A stretch of DNA of 8,236 nucleotides from Gallionella sp. UBA6045 (GTDB lineage: Bacteria > Pseudomonadota > Gammaproteobacteria > Burkholderiales > Gallionellaceae), in assembly GCA_002429165.1 (NCBI GenBank), contig DIYV01000136.1, positions 2,904 to 11,139 of the forward strand, in the 5' to 3' direction. Below the pieces are notes generated by a model, which saw only the letters and a program-made list of their open reading frames with translations, did no database searches and was not told the DNA's origin. Numbering within the stretch: position 1 is the first letter of the stretch; each line of letters starts with the position of its first letter. A program made the position numbers and the translations under genes. Shown piece after piece: positions 1 to 6,281 of this stretch.

Positions 1-542
1 CGCCAGTGCACCAGATGCACGGGCAATGCATCGAGCACCTCGTTGGCGACGATCGCACCGATGAATCTATCCGGCAATTCATCCAGCCAATGCACCCGAC
101 CCAGCAGATGCGGCAAGTGTTCGCGCATGAGCGTTTGCTGGCGCGCGCGCAAGTCGGCACTCACCTCGAGGATCGCATAACTTTCCGGCAAGCTGCCGAG
201 TTGCTCCAGCTCGGCCAGCATATCCACTGCCAGTTTACCGCTGCCCGCGCCCAGCTCCAGTATGTTCGCTGCGCTTTGCGCCATGATCTCCGCCACTTGC
301 CGCGCCACGGTGCGTCCGAACAGCGGCGAGAGTTCCGGCGCGGTAATGAAGTCGCCTGCTTCGCCAAACTTGTGCGCGCCAGCAGCGTAATAGCCCAGCC
401 CGGGTGAATACAGCGCCAGTTCCATGAAGCGCGCAAACGAAATCCAGCCGCCTTGTTCGGCGATGTCGCGCTGGATGGATTCAGTCAATGATGCGCTGTG
501 CTGCGCGGCTTCCGCGCCTGGCGCAGGTAGAGTAGCGGGCAT
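1..542 (-). CDS. midA: MidA-family SAM-dependent methyltransferase (COG1565/DUF185), partial at window edge
   Basis: The 5' part of a class-I SAM-dependent methyltransferase; 180 codons are visible and the gene continues past position 1. From the ATG at 542-540 I read an N-terminal helix region, then the family block GGWISFARFMELALYSPGLG at residues 31-50, GDFITAPE at 63-70, the SAM-binding glycine loop ELGAGSGKLAVD at 96-107, and ANEVLDALPVH at 166-176. These blocks are typical of bacterial MidA and mitochondrial NDUFAF7 relatives. NDUFAF7 methylates an arginine of a complex I subunit; the substrate of the bacterial members is not settled, so none is assigned. It is divergent from folM with only 67 nt between start codons. 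No Shine-Dalgarno sequence precedes the ATG, so the start is chosen from the usual N-terminal length of the family. The missing C-terminal half cannot be judged. Confidence 0.9.
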   Translation of the reverse strand, partial: MPATLPAPGAEAAQHSASLTESIQRDIAEQGGWISFARFMELALYSPGLGYYAAGAHKFGEAGDFITAPELSPLFGRTVARQVAEIMAQSAANILELGAGSGKLAVDMLAELEQLGSLPESYAILEVSADLRARQQTLMREHLPHLLGRVHWLDELPDRFIGAIVANEVLDALPVHLVHW

Positions 543-549
543 GGTCAGG

Positions 550-555
550 TATAAT
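550..555 (+). promoter_or_regulatory. Candidate -10 element for folM-ttcA
   Basis: A perfect TATAAT hexamer lies in the 67-nt divergent spacer and would start transcription near 562, giving folM a leader of about 48 nt. I see no convincing -35 hexamer 16-18 nt upstream and no extended TGn motif, so strength and use are uncertain. The complementary strand reads TATACC over 553-548 and could serve as a -10 for midA. Confidence 0.45.
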
Positions 556-609
556 TCACGAAGCAATCGGATTTAAGGGTGTAGCCGAGTTTAATGGAGT
601 ACGAGTCTA

Positions 610-1362
610 ATGGAACAAGGGATGCAGGGCAAAGTGATCTTGGTGACAGGGGGAGCAAAACGCGTTGGCGCAGCGATCTGCCGCCGCCTGCATGCGGCCG
701 GGGCTCGTATCGCCATTCACTACCGCAGCTCCGACCAGGAGGCGCTGGCCCTGCAACAGCAGCTGAATGATCTGCGTCCAAACAGTGCTTCCGTGTTCCA
801 GGCGGACCTGCTCGACCTGCAGGCATTGCCGCAACTGGTGCACAAGGTTGTCAAACAATTCGGGCAGCTGGATGCACTGGTCAACAATGCTTCAAGTTTT
901 TACGCCACGCTGTTGGCGGATATCAATGAATCGCAATGGCACGATCTGCTCGGCACCAACCTGAAAGCCCCGCTGTTCCTGGCACAGGCGGCCGCGGCGG
1001 AATTGCGCCGCAGCCATGGCTGTATCGTGAACATCACCGACATCCACGCCGAACGCCCGATGCACGGACATCTGTTGTACAGCGTAGCCAAAGCCGGGCT
1101 GGTGGCGCTGACCAAAGGTCTGGCGCAGGAAATGGCGCCGCAGGTGCGCGTCAACGCCGTCGCTCCCGGTGTCATCGTGTGGCCGGAAAACGGGGCGTGG
1201 ATGGACGAGGAACAGCGCCGCAAGATCGTCGCTCATACCCTGCTCAAACGCGAAGGCGAACCGGACGACATCGCCAGAACGGTCGCCTTTCTGATTCAGG
1301 ACGCGCCTTACATTACCGGTCAGATCATCTCGGTTGATGGCGGACGCAGCGTCAACATTTGA
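610..1362 (+). CDS. folM: Pteridine reductase, FolM-type short-chain dehydrogenase
   Basis: A 250-residue classical-length SDR that probably reduces pterins (dihydromonapterin or dihydrofolate to the tetrahydro form) with NADPH in the cytoplasm. The Rossmann motif is TGGAKRVG at residues 13-20; the Arg within it is typical of pteridine reductases and fits NADPH preference. NNAS is at 92-95. The active site reads D144…Y157-x3-K161, so the usual SDR Ser is an Asp, as in PTR1 and FolM. PG at 186-187 and the C-terminal GQIISVDGG complete the fold. GGAG at 596-599 lies 10 nt before the chosen ATG; the internal ATG at 622 has a purine run too close to serve well. ttcA starts 9 nt after the stop, so the two are probably co-transcribed. 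The family call is firm; the precise pterin substrate is inferred. Confidence 0.88.
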   Translation: MEQGMQGKVILVTGGAKRVGAAICRRLHAAGARIAIHYRSSDQEALALQQQLNDLRPNSASVFQADLLDLQALPQLVHKVVKQFGQLDALVNNASSFYATLLADINESQWHDLLGTNLKAPLFLAQAAAAELRRSHGCIVNITDIHAERPMHGHLLYSVAKAGLVALTKGLAQEMAPQVRVNAVAPGVIVWPENGAWMDEEQRRKIVAHTLLKREGEPDDIARTVAFLIQDAPYITGQIISVDGGRSVNI

Positions 1363-1371
1363 AAGATTGAT

Positions 1372-2250
1372 ATGAACGATATTACCCAAGAAATGATACT
1401 TGCAGAGCCTGCAGCCGAACGTTTTGAACGTCATTCCAGCAACTTCAACCGCCTCAAGGGACGGCTGGAACACCATGTCGGCAGGGCGATCGCCGATTTC
1501 AACATGATCGAGGAAGGCGACAGCGTGATGGTGTGCCTGTCCGGCGGCAAGGACTCCTACACGCTGCTGGATATTCTGCTCACCCTGCGCAAGCGTGCGC
1601 CGATCGACTTTCGCATCGTTGCGATGAATCTCGACCAGAAGCAGCCCGGCTTCCCTGCCGACGTGCTGCCGAATTATCTGAAACAGCTCGGCGTGGAATA
1701 CCACATCGAAACGCAGGACACCTATTCCATCGTCAAGGAAAAAATACCCGAAGGCAAGACCACCTGCTCGCTGTGTTCTCGGCTGCGGCGTGGCATCATC
1801 TACCGTGTGGCGGGCGAGCTCGGCGCGAACAAGATCGCGCTGGGACATCATCGCGACGACATGATCGAGACACTGTTCCTGAACATGTTCTTTGGCGGCA
1901 AGCTCAAGGCGATGCCGCCCAAGCTGGTCACCGACAAAGGCGACCACATCGTGATCCGTCCGCTGGCATATTGTTCGGAAAAAGACATCGCCCGTTATGC
2001 GCGCGGCATGGAATTCCCTATCATCCCGTGCAACCTGTGCGGCGCGCAGGAGAATCTGCAACGCCAGAACATCAAGGAAATGCTCGCCGCGTGGGAACGC
2101 GAATATCCGGGGCGCAACCAGACCATTTTCACCGCGATGCAGAACGTCGCGCCCTCTCACCTGCTGGACGGCAAACTGTTCGATTTCAGGAATATCCAGC
2201 CGGGCGAAAAAGTGGCGGAAGGCGATACCGCGTTCGATTCCGACCTTTGA
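1372..2250 (+). CDS. ttcA: tRNA cytidine(32) 2-sulfurtransferase TtcA
   Basis: A 292-residue cytoplasmic enzyme that thiolates C32 in the anticodon loop of certain tRNAs, using ATP activation and a [4Fe-4S] cluster. The N-type ATP-pyrophosphatase P-loop SGGKDS is at residues 57-62. Two CxxC pairs, C132/C135 ([12 protein letters not shown]) and C220/C223 (IPCNLCGAQ), are the TtcA hallmark; in the family some of these cysteines ligate the cluster. The [21 protein letters not shown] block near 158-178 is also characteristic. Length matches the family. The ribosome-binding site before the ATG is weak (GAAAG at about 8 nt), which fits translation coupled to folM 9 nt upstream. All key residues are present and I see nothing degraded. 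Sulfur would come from the cysteine desulfurase pathway; no partner gene lies in the window. Confidence 0.96.
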   Translation: MNDITQEMILAEPAAERFERHSSNFNRLKGRLEHHVGRAIADFNMIEEGDSVMVCLSGGKDSYTLLDILLTLRKRAPIDFRIVAMNLDQKQPGFPADVLPNYLKQLGVEYHIETQDTYSIVKEKIPEGKTTCSLCSRLRRGIIYRVAGELGANKIALGHHRDDMIETLFLNMFFGGKLKAMPPKLVTDKGDHIVIRPLAYCSEKDIARYARGMEFPIIPCNLCGAQENLQRQNIKEMLAAWEREYPGRNQTIFTAMQNVAPSHLLDGKLFDFRNIQPGEKVAEGDTAFDSDL

Positions 2251-2492
2251 ATGCCAAAACAAACATTTGATGGAACCTGTTGAAACAAATCCTGACAAAC
2301 GCATGCCACATGCCTGCGCGTATCCCGCCCGGATAGCTGGCTGTCGGCCGGTTCGTGATATGGAATGCCTGTGATATGCTTGAATATCTCAGATTCGGAT
2401 AACAAAAGGCGCAGCGCGCTGCTTCCGTTAAAATTTAAATTAAAGAATGTTTTTGATCAACCCTGCATCGATTACCCCTAAGGAGTGAAGTT
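2251..2492 (+). promoter_or_regulatory. ttcA–yfaZ spacer with candidate promoter and short repeats
   Basis: A 242-nt non-coding gap. It holds a direct repeat of GTGATATG at 2355-2362 and 2371-2378 (16-nt period), a perfect 12-bp palindrome GCAGCGCGCTGC at 2411-2422, and an AT-rich stretch (about 2428-2445) containing the -10-like TAAAAT at 2429-2434. No convincing -35 is seen. A strong Shine-Dalgarno AAGGAG at 2480-2485 lies 7 nt before the yfaZ ATG. I see no intrinsic terminator for ttcA: the GC palindrome can form only a very short stem and has no clean U-tract. Promoter use is inferred. Confidence 0.35.
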
Positions 2493-3089
2493 ATGTCATT
2501 GCGCCGTATAGTTCCAGTATATCTATTAGCTTTCAGCACCATGGCAACCGTCAGCACCACGGCACTGGCGGATACCGTCGATATCAACCTGCGCGATACC
2601 AGCGCCCAGCTTCAATACATATCCTCGCTGGGCCGCGACCCTCTCGGAAAAACCAAATTTCATGCTGGCGTCCTTTATGTCAATCGCAACAATATGCTCG
2701 GCGATTTTGGTCTGTTGGTGCAGGATGAATTGGGCGACAACGCGCCCGGATTTTCTGTCGGTGTCGGTATAAAAGGGGTGGTCGCCAAGGTGACCGGCAA
2801 CAGCACCATTGTCAGCAGTACTTCAGCCTTGGCACTGGGTGGACTGGTACGTTATTCGCCGCCCGCTACCCAGCGCCTGGGCATAGTCGGGGAAGTGTAT
2901 TTATCCCCGAATATCGTCACCTTCGGCGATGCCAACCGCTATGTTGAAACCAATGTCCGGGCGGAATATGAAGTCATACCGCAGGCAGTTGCCTATGTCG
3001 GGTACCGTAGAGTCGAATTCGGCATCGATAACCGGCCCAACGAAATTCTCGATGAAGGTGTCAATCTGGGCGTAAGAATCTCGTTCTAG
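2493..3089 (+). CDS. yfaZ: YfaZ-family outer-membrane beta-barrel protein
   Basis: A 198-residue predicted exported protein. It begins with a positively charged start (MSLRR), a hydrophobic stretch, and a signal-peptidase I site ALA|D after residue 26. The mature part has alternating short beta-strands, including AGVLYVN, GDFGLLVQDELG, FSVGVGIKG, ALGGLVRYSP and AEYEVIPQAVAYVGYRRVEF. It ends in Phe (GVNLGVRISF), the usual C-terminal aromatic signal for outer-membrane insertion by the BAM complex. This pattern matches the YfaZ precursor family, whose function is not established. The start is fixed by AAGGAG at 2480-2485 with a 7-nt spacer. The gene probably has its own transcript because of the 242-nt gap behind ttcA. 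Its stop is only 9 nt from the converging yhcH-like stop. Another small OM barrel family cannot be excluded. Confidence 0.75.
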   Translation: MSLRRIVPVYLLAFSTMATVSTTALADTVDINLRDTSAQLQYISSLGRDPLGKTKFHAGVLYVNRNNMLGDFGLLVQDELGDNAPGFSVGVGIKGVVAKVTGNSTIVSSTSALALGGLVRYSPPATQRLGIVGEVYLSPNIVTFGDANRYVETNVRAEYEVIPQAVAYVGYRRVEFGIDNRPNEILDEGVNLGVRISF

Positions 3090-3098
3090 GCAGCAAGT

Positions 3099-3581
3099 TT
3101 ATTTTCCGGCGGAGCCCACCGTGATCTTGCCGGCATCGACTGCAATTTTAAAGATCACTTTGCGTATGCTGCCATCGCTGACCAGCGGTGCATGAGCATC
3201 CTCGGGGAAAAAGATGCAGAAATGATCCGCTGGCGTGGCGATCCACGCAACGGGCGCATCGCGAAAAAAACGGATATCATGCTCCGCGCTGTAATCGTCC
3301 ACCGGCTCATGGCAATCGGCCAACGCCTTCCAGCCCATCTCGTCCACCCCTTCCAGCACCAGCTGTATGTCGATATATCGACGGTGGCACTCCAACGGGG
3401 CCTCCGCCCGGGTCCGTCCCGGCAGATGCTCCACGATGGCGAACAGGTCTTCACCGAGGATGGGATGGACCCCCGGCGCGAGTGCCGCCAGATCTGTGTT
3501 GCGGATGAATTCGAACGCACGCGGAAACAGCGGATGCAACCCTGCGTAGCGGAAGGATAGTGACAGGTTGGAAAAGATCAT
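3099..3581 (-). CDS. YhcH/YjgK/YiaL family protein (EbgC/NanQ-type cupin)
   Basis: A 160-residue single-domain protein of the DUF386/COG2731 family, a beta-sandwich that usually binds metal. Characterised relatives act on sugars: NanQ is a sialic-acid anomerase and EbgC is a subunit of evolved beta-galactosidase. Family signatures here are LECHRRYIDIQLVLEG at residues 63-78, with E64, H66 and D71 as likely metal or active-site residues, FFPEDAHAPLV at 124-134 with a further His, and KVIFKI at 141-146. The start MIFSNLSLSF is preferred because longer in-frame readings run back through trhP and lack family similarity. GGGG lies 8-11 nt upstream. The gene begins 20 nt after trhP and is probably read with it. 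No sugar-catabolism gene is nearby, so the substrate is unknown here. Confidence 0.85.
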   Translation of the reverse strand: MIFSNLSLSFRYAGLHPLFPRAFEFIRNTDLAALAPGVHPILGEDLFAIVEHLPGRTRAEAPLECHRRYIDIQLVLEGVDEMGWKALADCHEPVDDYSAEHDIRFFRDAPVAWIATPADHFCIFFPEDAHAPLVSDGSIRKVIFKIAVDAGKITVGSAGK

Positions 3582-3601
3582 GGTTGCATCCCCGGATTTG
3601 A

Positions 3602-4939
3602 TTAAATAAAACGCGCCACCATGCCCCTGGCCAGCTCGCCCTGCAACGGTATCCGCACACGGTGCCCGCTGCCGGGTGCCGTGGTGATGTTCTCTCCTGC
3701 AAGGCTGCTCATCTCGCTCAGGGCAATGATACGATTGCCGGAAGGGTGGACGATCTCGAGTCTGTCGCCGACCTGGAACTTGTTCTTCACGTCGATGACT
3801 GCCATGCCGTCTGCGCACGCGACGATGTCGCCGACGTATTGCTGGCGCGTGCTCTCGGAATGGCCGCGCAGGTAGTTCTGCTGTTCGTGGGTGTGATGGC
3901 GTTCGTAGAAGCCATCGGTGTAGCCGCGGTTCGCCAGCGCATCCAGCGCACCGAGCAATGAGTAGTTGAAGGGTCTGCCAGCAGCGGCATCGTCGATCGC
4001 CTGGCGATATACCTGCGCGGTGCGTGCCACATAATAGACGGACTTGGTGCGGCCCTCGACCTTGAGCGAGTCGATGCCGATCTTTGCCAGCCGCTCGACG
4101 TGCTCCACCGCGCGCAGGTCCCTGGAGTTCATGATGTAGGTACCGTGCTCGTCTTCCATAACCGGCATCAGTTCGCCGGGGTGATCCTGGCGCGAGATGA
4201 CATACGCGCGGTCGGCCATCGGGTGCCTGGCTTGTCCGCCGCAGTCGGAGAGCGCACTTTGGCTGAGCGCTTTATCGAAATCGAAGTCGATCTTTTGGAT
4301 ATCGCCGGTGCCGTTCTCTTCGGCATTTTCCACCTTGTAATCCCAGCGGCAGGAATTGGTGCAGGTGCCCTGGTTGGCATCGCGGTGGTTGAAGTAACCG
4401 GACAACAGGCAGCGCCCGGAATAGGCGATGCACAGCGCGCCGTGCACGAACACTTCCAGTTCCATGTCGGGGCATTGCTGGCGTATCTCCTCGATCTCAT
4501 CCAGCGACAATTCGCGCGACAGGATCACGCGGGTGAGGCCGAGCGATTGCCAGAACTTCACCGCTGCATAGTTCACGGTATTGGCCTGCACCGAAAGATG
4601 GATAACCACTTCCGGCCAGCGCTCGCGCACCATCGCGATCAGCCCGGGGTCGGCCATGATCAGCGCATCCGGCCGCATCGCGATGACCGGCTCCATGTCT
4701 GCCATATAGGTTTTCACCTTGGCATTGTGCGGCATCAGGTTGCTCGCAACGAACAGCTTCTTGCCGAGCGCATGCGCCTCCGTGATGCCGGTGCGCAACT
4801 CCTCCATCTGGAATTCATTGTTGCGCGCGCGCAACGAATAGCGCGGCTGTCCGGCATATACCGCATCTGCACCGAAAGCATAGGCGGTGCGCATTTTTTC
4901 CAGCGTACCGGCGGGAAGAAGGAGTTCAGGTGATTTCAT
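3602..4939 (-). CDS. trhP: Peptidase U32-family tRNA 5-hydroxyuridine modification protein TrhP (YegQ)
   Basis: A 445-residue protein closely resembling E. coli YegQ/TrhP (about 453 residues) across its whole length. TrhP, with a cluster and prephenate, supports hydroxylation of U34 in the wobble position of certain tRNAs; it is not a proven protease despite the family name. Visible blocks are PELLLPAGTLEKMRTAYAFG near residue 4, GADAVYAGQPRYSLRARNNEF at 23-43, DPGLI near 97, HLSVQAN at 114-120, LTRVILSRELSLDEIEEIR at 135-153, and the U32 signature at 164-197 with cysteines C170, C177, C193 and C197, likely Fe-S ligands. DEHGTYIMNSRDL and SLKVEGRTKS follow. I chose ATG 4939 because MKSPELL aligns with the E. 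coli N-terminus. No Shine-Dalgarno precedes it; a tandem ACCACGC pair (4955-4942) sits there instead. An in-frame ATG at 4975 lies inside the REPIN. Confidence 0.93.
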   Translation of the reverse strand: MKSPELLLPAGTLEKMRTAYAFGADAVYAGQPRYSLRARNNEFQMEELRTGITEAHALGKKLFVASNLMPHNAKVKTYMADMEPVIAMRPDALIMADPGLIAMVRERWPEVVIHLSVQANTVNYAAVKFWQSLGLTRVILSRELSLDEIEEIRQQCPDMELEVFVHGALCIAYSGRCLLSGYFNHRDANQGTCTNSCRWDYKVENAEENGTGDIQKIDFDFDKALSQSALSDCGGQARHPMADRAYVISRQDHPGELMPVMEDEHGTYIMNSRDLRAVEHVERLAKIGIDSLKVEGRTKSVYYVARTAQVYRQAIDDAAAGRPFNYSLLGALDALANRGYTDGFYERHHTHEQQNYLRGHSESTRQQYVGDIVACADGMAVIDVKNKFQVGDRLEIVHPSGNRIIALSEMSSLAGENITTAPGSGHRVRIPLQGELARGMVARFI

Positions 4940-4961
4940 CAGCGTGGTGCGTGGTGTGATC

Positions 4962-5022
4962 GGGCGTATTGCCATACGCCCCTACGGGAGCAAGGTTCGT
5001 AGGGGCGTATGGCAATACGCCC
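4962..5022. repeat. REPIN-like doublet: two inverted GTAG-headed palindromic repeats
   Basis: Arms 4962-4986 and 4998-5022 are perfect 25-bp inverted copies separated by the 11-nt spacer GGAGCAAGGTT. Each arm is itself a hairpin with an 8-bp stem GGGCGTAT/ATACGCCC and a 4-nt loop (TGCC or GGCA), with the tetranucleotide GTAG directly at the foot of the stem. GTAG or GGAG followed by a GC-rich hairpin is the known format of REP sequences mobilised by RAYT (TnpA-REP) transposases, and a close inverted pair is a REPIN. It sits 38 nt after the metF stop and 22 nt before the trhP start. On RNA it could fold into one long hairpin that stabilises metF mRNA 3' ends or attenuates read-through. No U-tract follows and no RAYT gene lies in the window. 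Confidence 0.85.
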
Positions 5023-5060
5023 TTCGGTAGGATAGGGGTGAAAGAAAATTGCAATGCGCA

Positions 5061-5891
5061 TCAAAGCCCCACCCTCTTCCAGATTTCAATTGATGGGCCG
5101 GCATGGTTCAGCGTATAGAAATGCAGGCCGGGCGCGCCGCCTGCGAGCAGTTTCTCGCAGAGCCGAGTGACGACATCGATACCGAAAGCCTGTACCGCCT
5201 CGCTGTCATCCCCGTAACCTTCCAGCGTCTTGCGCATCCAGCGCGGGATCTCGGCACCGCAGGCATCCGAGAAGCGCGCCAGTTGCGCGAACTTCACGAT
5301 AGGCATGATGCCCGGCACGATAGGCACGGTAACGCCCAGTTTGCGGCACGCATCGACAAAGCGGAAGTAACCATCCGCGTTGTAGAAATACTGGGTGATG
5401 GCGGAATTTGCACCGGCAGAGACTTTTCGTTTGAAGTTGAGAATATCCTCTTGCGCGGATCTGGCCTGCGGGTGGAATTCCGGGTAGGCCGCCACCTCGA
5501 TATGAAAATGATCTCCTGTTTGCGCGCGGATGAACGACACAAGTTCGTTGGCGTATTGAAACTCGCCGATACTGTGCATGCCGGAGGGCAGGTCCCCGCG
5601 CAGCGCGACGATGCGCCTGACGCCCATATCCCGGTAGGTATTCAGCATCGCGCGGACGTTCTCGCGCGTGGAGCCGACGCAGGACAAGTGGGGAGCGGCG
5701 TTATAACCCTCGGCCTTGATCTGCCTGATGGTTTCCACCGTGCGGTCTTGCGTGGAGCCGCCAGCGCCGAAGGTGACGGAAAAGAATTCCGGCTTGAGCA
5801 GCGCGAGTTGTTTGCGAGTAGCCGCGAGCTTCTCCATGCCCTCCGGAGTTTGCGGCGGAAAAAATTCAAAACTGAAAAGCTGCCTGGTCAT
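5061..5891 (-). CDS. metF: Methylenetetrahydrofolate reductase MetF
   Basis: A 276-residue cytoplasmic flavoenzyme that reduces 5,10-methylene-THF to 5-methyl-THF, the methyl donor for methionine synthase. The TIM-barrel landmarks are present: SFEFFPP at residues 7-13 with catalytic E9 (Glu28 in E. coli numbering), APHLSC at 66-71, VALRGDLP at 95-102 with D100 (E. coli Asp120), AAYPE at 134-138, KRKVSAGANSAITQYFY at 154-170 with Q167 (E. coli Gln183), PGIMPI at 193-198, and the C-terminal HFYTLN at 257-262. Length equals a single-domain bacterial MetF without a SAM-regulatory domain. The ATG at 5891 follows GGAATGAG at a workable distance and lies 18 nt after the holin-like gene. As last gene of the ahcY operon it would share the SAH-responsive leader, if that leader acts on downstream genes. 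Confidence 0.97.
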   Translation of the reverse strand: MTRQLFSFEFFPPQTPEGMEKLAATRKQLALLKPEFFSVTFGAGGSTQDRTVETIRQIKAEGYNAAPHLSCVGSTRENVRAMLNTYRDMGVRRIVALRGDLPSGMHSIGEFQYANELVSFIRAQTGDHFHIEVAAYPEFHPQARSAQEDILNFKRKVSAGANSAITQYFYNADGYFRFVDACRKLGVTVPIVPGIMPIVKFAQLARFSDACGAEIPRWMRKTLEGYGDDSEAVQAFGIDVVTRLCEKLLAGGAPGLHFYTLNHAGPSIEIWKRVGL

Positions 5892-5909
5892 AAAAATCTC
5901 ATTCCGTTC

Positions 5910-6281
5910 TCATTTGTTGTGTGGTCTGATCAATTGTGCGGCAGCCGAAGACAGCGCCCAGGAAAATATGCTGTACAGCACCGCGCCCACCACGCCGGAC
6001 CAGAAACTGTCCACGACAAATCCGCGCAGCACCGAGCCTACCAGCCAGAACAATGCACCGTTCACCACAAAGATGAACAGCCCCAGTGTGAGCAGCGTGA
6101 CCGGCAGGGTAAGCAACAGCAGCAATGGGCGCAACAGCGCATTGACCAGCCCGAGGAAAAACGCCGCGATCAATGCCGCGCCGAAACCGTCCACATGGAT
6201 GCCCGGCACGAAGTTCGCCACTGCGAATAACGCGAGTCCATTCAGCACCCAGATCAACAATATCTGCAATTGCATATTCAT
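5910..6281 (-). CDS. Small four-helix membrane protein, phage holin superfamily IV type (PF04020-like)
   Basis: A 123-residue integral inner-membrane protein with four hydrophobic helices at roughly residues 5-23, 33-50, 52-81 (with the LPVTLLTLG turn inside) and 95-115, and a short charged C-terminus (IRPHNK). The blocks VLNGLALFAVANFVPGIHVDGF, LGLVNALLRP and LTLPVTLLTLGLF are the conserved core of this family. Despite the name, these chromosomal proteins are not shown to act as lysis holins, and no phage genes are near. The start is unambiguous: AAGGAGG sits 6 nt before ATG 6281, and that ATG overlaps the tfoX-like stop as ATGA, so translation is probably coupled. A longer in-frame reading to 6374 runs through the tfoX-like gene and is spurious. 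The gene recurs between ahcY and metF in betaproteobacteria; why it is there is unknown. Confidence 0.88.
   Translation of the reverse strand: MNMQLQILLIWVLNGLALFAVANFVPGIHVDGFGAALIAAFFLGLVNALLRPLLLLLTLPVTLLTLGLFIFVVNGALFWLVGSVLRGFVVDSFWSGVVGAVLYSIFSWALSSAAAQLIRPHNK

Noticed and set aside
892..2304. Long open frame of 470 codons on the minus strand
   Set aside because: It lies antisense to folM and ttcA, both of which have intact family motifs; its translation is Arg/His-rich and resembles no family. It is a shadow frame of GC-rich coding sequence.
2325..2357. Possible terminator stem AGCTGGC/GCCGGTT after ttcA
   Set aside because: The stem relies on two G-U pairs and is not followed by a U-tract, so it is not a credible intrinsic terminator.
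2411..2422. 12-bp palindrome GCAGCGCGCTGC as operator or terminator
   Set aside because: With no unpaired centre it forms a very short hairpin at best, and such GC palindromes are frequent by chance in GC-rich DNA. Kept only as a note in the spacer entry.
3588..3590. Minus-strand mini-ORF ATG-CAA-CCA-TGA overlapping the YhcH-like start
   Set aside because: Three codons with the stop overlapping the next ATG could couple translation, but GGGG directly abuts this ATG, so it has no usable ribosome-binding site; most likely chance.
3582..3818. N-terminal extension of the YhcH-like gene
   Set aside because: The extra residues are an out-of-frame reading of the trhP 3' end; the family domain begins at the methionine at 3581.
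5910..6281. Prophage signal from a 'phage holin' protein
   Set aside because: No endolysin, integrase or structural phage gene is nearby. This family is a common chromosomal neighbour of ahcY and metF, so the name is historical.
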